Shown: positions 1 to 8,742 of the stretch, one piece after another
Numbering within the stretch: position 1 is the stretch's first letter
Layout: each line of letters starts with the position of its first letter
Origin: an uncultured Micrococcaceae bacterium
GTDB taxonomy: Bacteria; Actinomycetota; Actinomycetes; Actinomycetales; Micrococcaceae
DNA: 64,000 nucleotides
Direction of reading: 5' to 3'
Assembly (NCBI GenBank): GCA_947502645.1
Contig: CANNAD010000001.1
Span: 1-64,000 of the forward strand
Position numbers and translations under genes: made by a program
Notes under the pieces: generated by a model
The model's input: the letters and a program-made list of their open reading frames with translations, nothing else
The model's database searches: none
What the model was told of the DNA's origin: nothing

Positions 1-239
1 CGCCCACTCCACCACCGGAGCCGTCCTCAACCGCTGGGCCTACACCGGCTACCAAAACGGACACCTCGGCTACCCCACCAACGAAATGATCTGCGGCAAA
101 CGCAACAACGGCTGCGCCCAATCATTCGAAAACGGCGCCATCCACTACACCCCCACCACAGGCGCCCACTCCACCACCGGAGCCGTCCTCAACCGCTGGG
201 CCTACACCGGCTACCAAAACGGACACCTCGGCTACCCCA
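1..239 (+). repeat. 162-bp tandem DNA repeat coding for LGFP units
   Basis: Bases 1-77 and 163-239 are identical and in the same frame, which gives a period of 162 bp (54 codons). The first copy is cut by the window edge. The array probably continues to the left. Confidence 0.85.
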
Positions 240-346
240 TAGCAGAGGCAGTCTGCGGCAGTGGCAATCCTGAAGGTGATGACTGCGAGCAGGACTTCGA
301 GTTCGGTAGAATCGAAATCATTGCCGGTGCCGCTTACGTTCGTTAG
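2..346 (+). CDS. LGFP-repeat cell-wall protein, C-terminal fragment
   Basis: The reading frame is open from the left edge of the window, so the true start lies outside it. The visible 114 residues contain two copies of an LGFP-type repeat (a 54-residue unit with 'HLGYP' and 'SFENGAIHYTP') and end in a divergent half unit ('QDFEFGRIE') before the stop. LGFP repeats are known from actinobacterial secreted proteins and are thought to tie them to the cell wall, often next to a peptidase or amidase domain. The catalytic part, if any, is not visible. The two repeats are almost identical at DNA level, which suggests recent duplication. Confidence 0.85.
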   Translation, partial: AHSTTGAVLNRWAYTGYQNGHLGYPTNEMICGKRNNGCAQSFENGAIHYTPTTGAHSTTGAVLNRWAYTGYQNGHLGYPIAEAVCGSGNPEGDDCEQDFEFGRIEIIAGAAYVR

Positions 347-405
347 GTTTGACACGCAATATCCAGGAGTCTCGCTCTATGGCCTAGAAAGAACGTGATC
401 AAACC

Positions 406-1227
406 GTGGCACGCGTCAGCGTCATCATCCCCACCAATCGGCTCAACCCCTGGCTGTATGACGCCGTAATGTCCGTCCTGCAGCAACTGTCACAAGACGA
501 TGAGCTCGTGCTGGTACTGGACGGAATCGATTTCGACGATGTCCCAGAGTGGACCAAAGACCCTCGCGTCCGCATCACCAGAACCATCACCTCTCGCGGA
601 GTCGGGGTTGCACTTCGCCACGGCGTGAGCACCAGCACGGGAGAGTTCGTGGCTCGATTGGACTCTGATGACCTAGCGTTACCGGGCCGCTTTGAAGCGC
701 AAGTAGATTACTTGCGCAGGAATCCGGACACCGTGGCCCTAGCAACGGAAACCATTAAATTCACGGATCACGGGGGACGTGTCGGGCAGTTCCCCTTTAA
801 ACCCGGCGAAGACGTTCGCCATTCGCTCTTGCTTCAAAACGTCATCGTGCAGTCATCTGTCATGTTCCGCCGGGAAAACTACGAGCAGGTCGGTGGATAC
901 CCCGAATTCCGGCAGATGGAAGACTACGTGTTGTGGCTGCGCTTGGGGACAACCGGAAAAGTTGCGATCCTCAACGGCGAGTACACCTCCTACCGACTTC
1001 ACGATTCACAATTGAGCAAGAAAACCGATCCGGTTGACGAATACGTCGATGCCGCGCTCGAAGCGCGCAACGCCCTGGCCGCGCATTTAGAGGTCAGCGG
1101 CCTGAAGCAAAAGTTCTACAACGCGCTATGGCGGACAGCGCACTATCTCCATAGCAGACACGGAGAGCGATGGGGCCGGATCAAGACGCTCATGGAGTCG
1201 GCCGTCCGGTCAAACAAACCACAATAA
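406..1227 (+). CDS. Family 2 glycosyltransferase
   Basis: This 273-residue soluble protein has a GT-A fold signature. 'VSVIIPTNR' at the N-terminus is the nucleotide-sugar binding strand, 'RLDSDD' (residues 84-89) is the metal-binding DXD motif, and 'QMEDYVLWLRLG' matches the acceptor and catalytic acid region. It probably adds one sugar to a lipid-linked surface glycan at the cytoplasmic face. The start is GTG with only a weak purine stretch upstream. It stands alone on the + strand and converges on the pyruvyl transferase. The donor and acceptor cannot be told from the sequence. Confidence 0.85.
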   Translation: MARVSVIIPTNRLNPWLYDAVMSVLQQLSQDDELVLVLDGIDFDDVPEWTKDPRVRITRTITSRGVGVALRHGVSTSTGEFVARLDSDDLALPGRFEAQVDYLRRNPDTVALATETIKFTDHGGRVGQFPFKPGEDVRHSLLLQNVIVQSSVMFRRENYEQVGGYPEFRQMEDYVLWLRLGTTGKVAILNGEYTSYRLHDSQLSKKTDPVDEYVDAALEARNALAAHLEVSGLKQKFYNALWRTAHYLHSRHGERWGRIKTLMESAVRSNKPQ

Positions 1228-1285
1228 GCGTGCGCTGAAAGCACGAGTGCTGAATGGCAAATGTGCCCCTGAGTTCCCGGAACGC

Positions 1286-2395
1286 TTATCCATCCTTCTG
1301 CAGGTAAGCCCGTTGTGCTTCAGCCACATAGTCTGCTGGCCTGACCTGTGTACCCAGCTGCGGTCCACGTAAAAGATCAGTGAGTGCCACCGAAACATCC
1401 TCAGCGACAAATTGGGGTGCAATCCGCCGCTCAGGCGGCAATCCGACGTCGTCGTTGAAGTCTTTGCACTTGGTGTGATATTCGATGAGAGTGTAAGGAA
1501 CCGAGGCAAGGTAAGCGGTTATTCCGCCGTGCAACCGGCCGGAAATGACAGCATCCTGAACCGCGATGAGGTCCCAGGTCTCCTTGACGCCAAGGTCTTC
1601 ATAATTCAGCCCGGTAGGCCTGTGTCCCAAGGCCTTTAGCTCGGTTACCAACTCAGCGGCAAGAGCATCGTCTCCATATGCATCATGGTTATTAACCGAT
1701 AGAACACTGATGCCGACGTCGTCAGAGGACAAGGAGTTTTCCTCCAACGCGCTGGCGACCCCCCGGGCCAATTCAGCAGGCCTGAAGCCTTCATACCGGC
1801 AGGGAATCACCATGATTCTCTTTCTACCGTCGGAAAGGGTGGCCCGATGTTGACCAGCACGCGGATATAAGGACGCCAGATCTCCACCCAGGACGCACTT
1901 CTCCGTGAGCCCCATGTCCCCCGCTTGCTCGACCGACTCTCTGTCTCTGACGACGAGCCTTTCGAAGGTATTCGCGAATGCTGCAACACGGTTCCGGCTC
2001 ACATCATCGGTGAACGGGCCCAGGGATACCCCGAGAGCTGCAAACCGAACGCCCGTCAATCGGGCAACGAGTTGTTGAAGGCGTCGCACTCCATGGACAT
2101 CCGAAAGGACTGACCCTCCACCCATGACAATGAGATCGCCCCTCACCGCAATGTAAAGACCCGTTACGAGACGCGAAAGAATGCCGGCAACGCCGGAGGA
2201 ACCGAAGTAACGGGTGAGCCAGCGAGGCAACTTTGGTCGGCCTCGCCCCGACAGATCAACAGGCGAGACAATACGGACTTTTTCACCGGGAAATAGCCGA
2301 TCCGACGAGAGATTGATGGCCTCACAGAATAGGTCGTCCCCGTAATTGGAAACACCGTAGAAACCAACGACGTACACCGTCTTGATTTTCGTCAT
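1286..2395 (-). CDS. Polysaccharide pyruvyl transferase family protein
   Basis: This 369-residue protein opens with 'VVGFYGVSNYGDDLF', has 'IVMGGGSVLSD' in the first third and 'VISGRLHGGITAYLASVP' in the last third, all typical of the CsaB/polysaccharide pyruvyl transferase family. Members transfer pyruvate from phosphoenolpyruvate to a sugar as a ketal, which gives the glycan a negative charge. The ATG start has AGGAGCG upstream. It is the last gene of a leftward set after the flippase, with a 30-bp gap. The likely target is the glycan made by the neighbouring transferases. Confidence 0.85.
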   Translation of the reverse strand: MTKIKTVYVVGFYGVSNYGDDLFCEAINLSSDRLFPGEKVRIVSPVDLSGRGRPKLPRWLTRYFGSSGVAGILSRLVTGLYIAVRGDLIVMGGGSVLSDVHGVRRLQQLVARLTGVRFAALGVSLGPFTDDVSRNRVAAFANTFERLVVRDRESVEQAGDMGLTEKCVLGGDLASLYPRAGQHRATLSDGRKRIMVIPCRYEGFRPAELARGVASALEENSLSSDDVGISVLSVNNHDAYGDDALAAELVTELKALGHRPTGLNYEDLGVKETWDLIAVQDAVISGRLHGGITAYLASVPYTLIEYHTKCKDFNDDVGLPPERRIAPQFVAEDVSVALTDLLRGPQLGTQVRPADYVAEAQRAYLQKDG

Positions 2396-2425
2396 CTCAG
2401 GACGCTCCTCTTTGCACCATGCTGC

Positions 2426-3670
2426 CTATTGTGAACTAGCCTTCTTCAACGCTCTCACGCTAACCACCGCTCCGAGAATTGCCCTGACTGTCGTTCCGGC
2501 CAACACGATCATTGAAGCTTCAAAGAGCCCGAAGTCACGCCCCAGAAGTAGTGCGATACCGCACGTCACGGCCAGTGAGATGACCCCAATGACCAATTGA
2601 GAATCGTACTTGTTCAAAGTTAACATGACTCCCCCCGCCAGGTAGAGGACGGGCAGCAGCACCAATGCAGCGGCCATGGGAACGAGGACCGGAAACGGCG
2701 GGACAAACGCCGTTCCGTACACGAGCTCCATCGCTGGGGCCCCGATCGCTACAAGTAACCCGCCGCTCAGGAGACCTACCCCCATCATTGGAATCGACAA
2801 CCTCCGGGCATACCTGGACAGCCCCGACATCCCATCCGCCTTATAGGCTGCAACATAACTCCCGATGGTGACTTGCTGAACAGAGTTATAGAAAATGTTG
2901 GCAAACGTCATGAAGTATGCCAACGCAGTGAAGAGGCCGACGTCGCTCTGGGAAGAGTGAGCGCCGAGGAAATAGATAGGCAGGTACGTCAGAAGAGACA
3001 CGGAGCCGTAGGCCAGCCCGGACGGAAGGCCCTTCCGAATAATATGCCCCGCATGACGATGCCAGACTTCCTTGCCTGACGCGGCCGCCCCACCTGACTT
3101 CAGGATGGGAATGATGACGACAAGCGATGTGAGCGCGCCGCCGACAAATATCCCCAGCAGAGACAGTTCAACGCTTTTGGTGAGGTAGTAGATCCCTGCT
3201 CCGAAAACTATCGTTACCGCCGAGTTAAGAAGCGATGCGACAGCAATTTTGCCGATCCTGAAATTCTTTTGAAGGTCGCCGAAAGCAAGATCAAGAACAG
3301 CCTGACTCGATCGGCTCAGACCGATAAACAGGAGTAGCCAAACGTTGAGAATACCGAACGCTGCAATGATTACCAGGATCAACGTCGCGGCCAGGCATGT
3401 GAACAGACGAATCACGAGGTACGAAGCAAACGGCGCTTCACGCTGATTAGTGACGTATACGTTTCGCAGCGAAAGATCCAGGATGATGAAAATGGGGGTC
3501 GTCAGCGCGATGGCCAACGAATACTCACCAACAACCGCTGCCCCACCGAGGACGGCGTAAAACCATAAGAGGACCCATTGGGAACCAGCTATGGCCAAAT
3601 TCGAAACAACCAGTGCCGCACCTGAGAGCCGGAGTCCCTTGCCTCCTTGGTTTCCTGCATCACTACTCAT
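2426..3670 (-). CDS. Wzx-like polysaccharide flippase
   Basis: This is a 414-residue, highly hydrophobic protein with about 12 predicted membrane spans, in the MATE/Wzx (MOP) superfamily. Such proteins turn lipid-linked saccharides over from the inner to the outer face of the membrane. The ORF track starts 58 codons earlier, but that extension lies inside the upstream glycosyltransferase and is not hydrophobic. I chose the ATG at 3670 ('MSSDAGNQGG'), which overlaps the upstream stop codon by 8 bp and implies coupled translation. A flippase beside a separate Wzm-Wzt exporter suggests two glycans or two assembly steps. Confidence 0.8.
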   Translation of the reverse strand: MSSDAGNQGGKGLRLSGAALVVSNLAIAGSQWVLLWFYAVLGGAAVVGEYSLAIALTTPIFIILDLSLRNVYVTNQREAPFASYLVIRLFTCLAATLILVIIAAFGILNVWLLLFIGLSRSSQAVLDLAFGDLQKNFRIGKIAVASLLNSAVTIVFGAGIYYLTKSVELSLLGIFVGGALTSLVVIIPILKSGGAAASGKEVWHRHAGHIIRKGLPSGLAYGSVSLLTYLPIYFLGAHSSQSDVGLFTALAYFMTFANIFYNSVQQVTIGSYVAAYKADGMSGLSRYARRLSIPMMGVGLLSGGLLVAIGAPAMELVYGTAFVPPFPVLVPMAAALVLLPVLYLAGGVMLTLNKYDSQLVIGVISLAVTCGIALLLGRDFGLFEASMIVLAGTTVRAILGAVVSVRALKKASSQ

Positions 3671-4775
3671 TGCTGCTGGAAACTCTTTCGGCCAGGGCCA
3701 CGAATTCTGATGCGCGCCTACCCCAGTCGAACTGCGCCAGCAGCGCGCCGTCAGGGAACACTGCTTCGCTGCGGAGAACGTCTGCTGTCGCAGCCGTCCA
3801 TGCCGGTATATCGCCGGCAGCCACCAAATGGATATTCGCGCCAACTGACTCCAAATACCTGGCAGCCGCCACGGGCGTGCTGACGATCGAGCTGCCTGCG
3901 GCCACAGCTTCCAGAAGAGTTGTCTGAAAGCCCTCCGACAGTGTCGTGGGATTCATCAGCAGACTACCCTGCAAGAGTCCAACGATAGCGTCCGTCGAAA
4001 GACTTCCATGAACTGTGGCCCTGCCTGCAAGGGACGACCCACCAATGCGAGTCTTCAGCGGCTCCAGTTCGTGCCCTTCTCCAATGAAATCTACCGTGAG
4101 CTCGGGGAAATCGGGCAGAAGACGTTCCGCGACTTCAACCACGTGTTCCCATCCTTTTCCGGGGACAACGCGACCGAGATAGACGAGATTGCACCGTGCC
4201 GCAACGGGCTCTCCGCTGGGACGAAAAACCTCGGTATTGATGGCGTTGTGGAAGATATGACTTTCTTTTCCGGCAAGTTCCCGAATGAACTTCTGGGAGG
4301 CGCTGGAAATGGCAAGCACGACGTCAGCTTTTCGAATCGTGTACCTGCCAACTGTCAGGTCCACCAGCTTGCTGCACAGCGCAACAAGAGGACTCACTCC
4401 TCTGACGAAGTCGGACCCATGCTCGGTATGAATTACAGGTATTCCGGAACGCCGTGCCACCCGACCTCCGATGAAAGTCAGAGGGAAGAACCGGGTATGG
4501 ACAGACACGATGTCAGGTTCTATCTCACTTATGAGCTTGCCAATAGCGCGTGTGGCCCCAGGCAACGGGAATCCGAGCACTCCGCCCAACTGGCGTGTTC
4601 CCCTGAGGCGGATGACACGTATGCCGTCCTCCATCACGTCTGTGCAGGCTTCTGCGAGTGTCACCACGGTCACCGTATGACCATCAGCGAGCAACCGCTT
4701 GGCCAGAGAGAAAACATGCATCTCTACTCCACCACGTTTGGGCGGGTAGTTATTGACTACGAAAGCTATCTTCAT
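3663..4775 (-). CDS. Family 4 glycosyltransferase
   Basis: This 370-residue protein has a GT-B layout. The N-terminal 'NNYPPKRGGVEMHVFSLAKRL' is the usual acceptor-side glycine-rich loop. 'LVYLGRVVPGKGW' starts the C-terminal nucleotide-binding domain. 'EGFQTTLLEAVAAG' is the EX7E motif of retaining GT4 enzymes. It is probably a retaining sugar transferase acting on a polyprenyl-linked glycan at the inner membrane face. It overlaps the flippase by 8 bp. Confidence 0.88.
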   Translation of the reverse strand: MKIAFVVNNYPPKRGGVEMHVFSLAKRLLADGHTVTVVTLAEACTDVMEDGIRVIRLRGTRQLGGVLGFPLPGATRAIGKLISEIEPDIVSVHTRFFPLTFIGGRVARRSGIPVIHTEHGSDFVRGVSPLVALCSKLVDLTVGRYTIRKADVVLAISSASQKFIRELAGKESHIFHNAINTEVFRPSGEPVAARCNLVYLGRVVPGKGWEHVVEVAERLLPDFPELTVDFIGEGHELEPLKTRIGGSSLAGRATVHGSLSTDAIVGLLQGSLLMNPTTLSEGFQTTLLEAVAAGSSIVSTPVAAARYLESVGANIHLVAAGDIPAWTAATADVLRSEAVFPDGALLAQFDWGRRASEFVALAERVSSSNE

Positions 4776-4814
4776 GGCACCCCTGTCGACATCTTTGATA
4801 CTGACGTGCTGAGG

Positions 4815-5177
4815 TCAGTCCGTCGAGTTTGTGGGTTCCGTCCACGGCTTTCGAGCTTCATCCAATGCGATCCGGCGCGCAAGTTTGGTGATGGAGACTT
4901 CCATCTGGCGATGCCGCTGGTAGGTAGTTGCCATAAAGACCAGAAACGAAACTATCAAGGCGTAGAGAACGAGGTCCGTGCCTCGTCCAATTCCGAACCA
5001 CGTGGCCACCGTGGAGAGCAGGTTGGGAAAGAATATGGAGAGCGCTGCCGTCACCGCGAAGAGCATAAGCATGATGCGTCGGATTGCGAGGTGGCGTGCG
5101 TTGCTGCCTCCACGCATCAAAACAAGAGAAACGAGTACTACGGCAAGCACCAGCAGTATCTGTATAAGTATGAGCAT
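4815..5177 (-). CDS. DUF2304 small membrane protein
   Basis: The protein has 120 residues with three hydrophobic segments ('LILIQILLVLAVVLVSLVLM', 'MLMLFAVTAALSIFF', 'DLVLYALIVSFLVFMAT') and a charged C-terminal tail, which matches the DUF2304 family. I moved the start from 5285 to the ATG at 5177, because it has GAGGTAG just upstream and lies 2 bp after the stop of the GT2 gene. In M. tuberculosis the DUF2304-like Rv3632 sits next to the GT2 Rv3631 and supports its polyprenyl-phospho-sugar synthase activity. The same pairing here suggests the same partnership. Confidence 0.8.
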   Translation of the reverse strand: MLILIQILLVLAVVLVSLVLMRGGSNARHLAIRRIMLMLFAVTAALSIFFPNLLSTVATWFGIGRGTDLVLYALIVSFLVFMATTYQRHRQMEVSITKLARRIALDEARKPWTEPTNSTD

Positions 5178-5179
5178 GC

Positions 5180-5848
5180 CTACCTCAGGAACAGTTCGGC
5201 GAGGATGTTGACGGAGTTGAGGAGGGACTGGCCCTTGGCCTTCGAGTAGTCCGTGTAGATGATCTCCACCGGGTGCTCCACCCACCTGGGTTTCATCACA
5301 GCCAGTTGGTTGACCAGCTCCGATGCATGGGCCATCCGGTTCTGCGTCAAATGAATGTCTGCTGACACCTGACGTCCGATAGCCCTGAGCCCGTTGTGAG
5401 CGTCCGTCAGATCCATGCCCGTTGCAAGCTTCGATTGCAGCGCAGCAGTCTTCAGTACCAGTCTCTTCATCGGAGCGAGCTGTGTTCGATCATCCAGAAA
5501 TCGCGAGCCCAGAACGATGTCCGCCTCCCCGGCGCGCAATCGGGCGACCATAGCCGCGGCATCTTCAACGCGATGCTGCCCATCTGCGTCGAAAGTCACG
5601 ACACTGTCCATCTCAGGATCTTCCAGTGCGAAGTCCAGCCCGGTTTGCAGGGCGGCTCCCTGCCCAAGGTTGATCGGGTGCTGTACTACTGTCGCGCCCG
5701 CTCGTCGCGCAATTTCCTGGCTGCCGTCGCTACTTCCGTCGTCAACGCACACCACATGGGGGAAAGTTGGGAGTAGACCCGCTACGACATCGCCGACAAC
5801 GGATGCCTCGTTATACATCGGAATGATCACCCAGGTTCGACTCACCAC
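5180..5848 (-). CDS. GT2 polyprenyl-phospho-sugar synthase-like protein
   Basis: This 222-residue protein has the dolichol-phosphate-mannose synthase pattern: 'VIIPMYNEASVVGDVV', 'CVDDGSSDGS', 'HPINLGQGAALQTG', 'TFDADGQH' (metal-binding DXD) and 'IVLGSRF'. Enzymes of this type move a sugar from a nucleotide donor to polyprenyl phosphate, so that a GT-C enzyme can use it outside the cell. It is the first gene of the leftward set and lies 155 bp from the divergent DUF6541/GT-C-like gene, its likely user. The sugar (GalNAc, mannose or other) cannot be read from the sequence. Confidence 0.85.
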   Translation of the reverse strand: MVSRTWVIIPMYNEASVVGDVVAGLLPTFPHVVCVDDGSSDGSQEIARRAGATVVQHPINLGQGAALQTGLDFALEDPEMDSVVTFDADGQHRVEDAAAMVARLRAGEADIVLGSRFLDDRTQLAPMKRLVLKTAALQSKLATGMDLTDAHNGLRAIGRQVSADIHLTQNRMAHASELVNQLAVMKPRWVEHPVEIIYTDYSKAKGQSLLNSVNILAELFLR

Positions 5849-5933
5849 TTCAGTATTTCATACCCTTGCTCTAGCGAGCGCATGGGCATTGACTATCAGC
5901 GCTCCGGCATGTCTGTCCTGGTCAACCGCAGTT

Positions 5934-5951
5934 AAGGGTCCTACAACCCTT
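5934..5951. promoter_or_regulatory. Inverted repeat in a divergent intergenic region
   Basis: AAGGGT and ACCCTT form a perfect 6-bp inverted repeat around CCTACA, in the 155-bp gap between the GT2 synthase gene and the DUF6541 gene. It lies 53 bp before the DUF6541 start. It could be an operator or a small hairpin; no T tract follows. Confidence 0.35.
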
Positions 5952-6003
5952 GCAGTATCGTTGAGCCTAGTTTCCGGCAGAATGCACCAAAAAGAGGGTA
6001 TTA

Positions 6004-7974
6004 ATGACTTGGATGGCGACGCTTCCGCTGTTGCTCTTGGCAGTAGGAGTCCTATTCGCTCCTGGGTACCTCATCGGGCGTCTCCTCGGCCTGACACATG
6101 TAGCCTCACTCGCGGTAGCGCCCGCGTTCATGGTCACCATCATCGCCGTCAGCGCCATCGTGGTCCAGCAGCTGGACCTGGCCTGGGATTGGCGAGCGGT
6201 TCTCGTGGGTGTCCTCGTCATTGGGCTGATCTGTGGAGCAGTCCGCATAGCGCGGCGTTCCAAAGCTTCGATGGCGCGGCGGAGCCTATCCTGGCGGCGA
6301 ATACTGACATTCACGATCGCCCTCGGCACGCCTGCCGTCATCATCTCCTACAGATTCGCCAGAATCATCGGGAGCCCAGAGCACATCTCCCAGACGTTTG
6401 ACAACGTTTTCCACCTCAACGCAGTGCGTCATATTCTCGATACCAGTTCCGGATCATCCATGACGCTGGGCGGGTTCACCAGTCTGGTCTCCACCCCGTC
6501 CTTCTACCCGGCCGCCTGGCATGATCTCGTCGCATTGATAGCGGACGTTGACGCCTACTCGATCCCCATCGCAGTGAGCATCACAAATATTGCCATTGCG
6601 GCCTTTATCTGGCCCGTTGGGTGCATCTTCCTGACATCGGTGCTACTACCCGGGCGGAATACTGCCTTGCTGATCGCGGGACCCGCATCCGCGGCGCTGG
6701 GCGCCTTTCCCTACTTGATGATCGATTTTGGCGTCTTGTATCCCAACCTGCTCTCGATCGCGTTGGCACCGGTCGTACTCGGACTCTCCATCATGGTGCT
6801 AGGTTTGCATGCCCCGAGCCGCGGTCACCGTATCCAGCTGACCGTTGCCTTGCTTCTTGCGCTGCCCGGACTCGCCCTCGCGCACCCGTCAACGGTAATG
6901 GCTCTCATTGCCATGCTCACCCCCGCTGTCCTGACTGTCGTCGTTCGGTTGTTCGTCTTGGTGCACCGCCGAAAAGCCAACCCAGCCTTTTACATTGGTT
7001 TGGCGGCAGCCAGCGTTGCGTACGGGATAGTTTTCTATGTTCTCTGGAAAACTGTGCGTCCCAAAGAGTCAGCAGCTACGTGGCTTCCCATCCAATCCGC
7101 AGGGCAGGCCATCGGCGAGGTCATGACGCAGGCGCCCATGGAGCGGCCCGTCGCGTGGACGATGGCGATTTTGATTGCCCTTGGGCTCATGGTGGAGTTC
7201 AAACGACGCCGGTTCTGGATGATCGGGGGATATCTTGTCACTGCCGGGCTCTTCGTCATCGTATCCGGCTTTGCGCCAGACGAATTCAGACTGTTCTGGA
7301 CGGGCGTCTGGTACAACGACAGCTACAGGCTCGCGGCTCTCCTCCCCATTGCGGCCGTTCCTCTTGCCGCATCTGGAGGATACTTCGTCGTGCAGGTGGT
7401 GCGAGAAAGAATCCAGCAACTGCGCTCAGTGGGTTCAGCTCCACGTCAGGGGCTCCGCAATCTCGCAACCGGAGTGGTGTTTGCGCTCACGGTCTCAGGT
7501 GGCACTGCGCTGACGACTCAGGGGTCGTCAGTTAGCGCGGCGGCACATTCGGCTGCGTCTGCCTACGCCCTCACTGCGGATTCACCGCTCATTTCCACAG
7601 ATGAATGGGAAATGCTGGAAGTCGTCGACGAGTACGTACCGGAAGACGATTACATCATCACAGATCCCTGGAACGGTAGTTCACTTTCCTACGCCCTGGC
7701 TGACCGAAAGGCCCTAAAGCTGCACATTTTCTCGAAGAGCGGCGGTCAGATTTCGCGCGTCTACCACGATCTCGATGACCTCATGTCAGACCCAACAGTC
7801 TGTGCGGCAGTGCAGGCGCTGGATAGTTACTATGTCCTCGACTTCGGCGGCCGAGAGATTCATGGCGGTGACCACACTCCCCCGAGCTTCCAGAACCTCG
7901 AAAATAACCCGGGGCTTGAACTAATCCATCGCGAAGGCGACACGCGGCTATACGAGATCACCGCGTGCGAGTAG
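6004..7974 (+). CDS. DUF6541 polytopic membrane protein, likely GT-C glycosyltransferase
   Basis: The protein has 656 residues, many membrane spans over the first 500 residues, and a soluble C-terminal domain of about 130 residues. The loop after the early spans holds 'SQTFDNVFHLNAVRHIL', an acidic 'D..FH.NA' motif that I recall from DUF6541 proteins and that sits where GT-C enzymes keep their catalytic aspartate. Mycobacterial Rv3779, of similar size, is a GT-C enzyme reported to add galactosamine to arabinogalactan. With the divergent GT2 and DUF2304 pair beside it, I infer that this protein uses a polyprenyl-linked sugar outside the cell. The family call is from memory of the sequence pattern. 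Confidence 0.7.
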   Translation: MTWMATLPLLLLAVGVLFAPGYLIGRLLGLTHVASLAVAPAFMVTIIAVSAIVVQQLDLAWDWRAVLVGVLVIGLICGAVRIARRSKASMARRSLSWRRILTFTIALGTPAVIISYRFARIIGSPEHISQTFDNVFHLNAVRHILDTSSGSSMTLGGFTSLVSTPSFYPAAWHDLVALIADVDAYSIPIAVSITNIAIAAFIWPVGCIFLTSVLLPGRNTALLIAGPASAALGAFPYLMIDFGVLYPNLLSIALAPVVLGLSIMVLGLHAPSRGHRIQLTVALLLALPGLALAHPSTVMALIAMLTPAVLTVVVRLFVLVHRRKANPAFYIGLAAASVAYGIVFYVLWKTVRPKESAATWLPIQSAGQAIGEVMTQAPMERPVAWTMAILIALGLMVEFKRRRFWMIGGYLVTAGLFVIVSGFAPDEFRLFWTGVWYNDSYRLAALLPIAAVPLAASGGYFVVQVVRERIQQLRSVGSAPRQGLRNLATGVVFALTVSGGTALTTQGSSVSAAAHSAASAYALTADSPLISTDEWEMLEVVDEYVPEDDYIITDPWNGSSLSYALADRKALKLHIFSKSGGQISRVYHDLDDLMSDPTVCAAVQALDSYYVLDFGGREIHGGDHTPPSFQNLENNPGLELIHREGDTRLYEITACE

Positions 7975-8013
7975 CCTAGATCCGTCCCACGGCTCAGGAC
8001 CGTCGGCGTCGGG

Positions 8014-8742
8014 TCAACCGCGCATTGCAGCAACAACATCGTGGACGTTGCTGTCCAGCGTTACCTGACCATGCTCGAGGAGGACGCCTCGTTCGCAAAC
8101 CCTCGACACAAGATCCAGATCATGGCTGACGACTACCAGCGTCTTCCCTGCCTCTGCCAGCTCTTTGATCTTCCGAATACATTTCTTCTGGAAAGGCTCG
8201 TCGCCCACTGCGAGGATCTCATCGACCAGAAATACTTCCGGGTCCGTATGAACAGCGACCGAGAACGCCAGTCGAAGGTACATTCCCGACGAATAGAACT
8301 TGACTTCTGTGTCGATGAATTGCCCGATCTCGGAAAATTCGATGATGGAATCAAATTTGTCGTCAATCTCTTTTTCGGTCATCCCAAGGATGGCTCCGTT
8401 GAGATAGACGTTGTCACGCCCACTCAAATCCGGGTGGAAACCAGCGCCAACTTCGATCAGCCCCGCGACCCTGCCCCGAGTGCGTACCGTACCGGAGTCA
8501 GGCAGCATCACGCCGGAAATATGCTTCAACAGCGTTGACTTGCCGGACCCGTTCAGGCCTAACAGGGCAACGGACTCACCTTGATTTATCTCGATCGAAA
8601 CGTCCTTGAGAGCGTGGAACTTTTCCGACAGATCGCCCTTACGACCCTTTACCAACCAGACAAATGCTTCTTTGATGGAACGCGTATGACGAAGCACAAA
8701 TTGCTTGCTGACGTCTTTGACTTCTACTGCCAACACGGCCAT
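8014..8742 (-). CDS. wzt: Polysaccharide ABC exporter, ATP-binding subunit (Wzt-like)
   Basis: This 242-residue ATPase has Walker A 'GLNGSGKST' (62-70), signature 'SSGMY' (151-155), Walker B 'FLVDE' (171-175) and switch H207. The 'YSSGMYLRLAFS' form of the signature is typical of O-antigen, teichoic acid and galactan exporters. It lacks the extra C-terminal carbohydrate-binding domain of some Wzt proteins, as does its mycobacterial counterpart Rv3781. Its start codon shares one base with the stop of the permease gene. Together they should export the galactofuran chain on its lipid carrier. Confidence 0.92.
   Translation of the reverse strand: MAVLAVEVKDVSKQFVLRHTRSIKEAFVWLVKGRKGDLSEKFHALKDVSIEINQGESVALLGLNGSGKSTLLKHISGVMLPDSGTVRTRGRVAGLIEVGAGFHPDLSGRDNVYLNGAILGMTEKEIDDKFDSIIEFSEIGQFIDTEVKFYSSGMYLRLAFSVAVHTDPEVFLVDEILAVGDEPFQKKCIRKIKELAEAGKTLVVVSHDLDLVSRVCERGVLLEHGQVTLDSNVHDVVAAMRG

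Noticed and set aside
1229-1245. CGTGC-GCTGAAA-GCACG stem as terminator between convergent genes
   Set aside because: It has only 5 bp and no T tract.
4008-5249. 413-codon open frame on the + strand
   Set aside because: It is antisense to the GT4 and DUF2304 genes, has no family motifs, and arises from the codon bias of the real genes.
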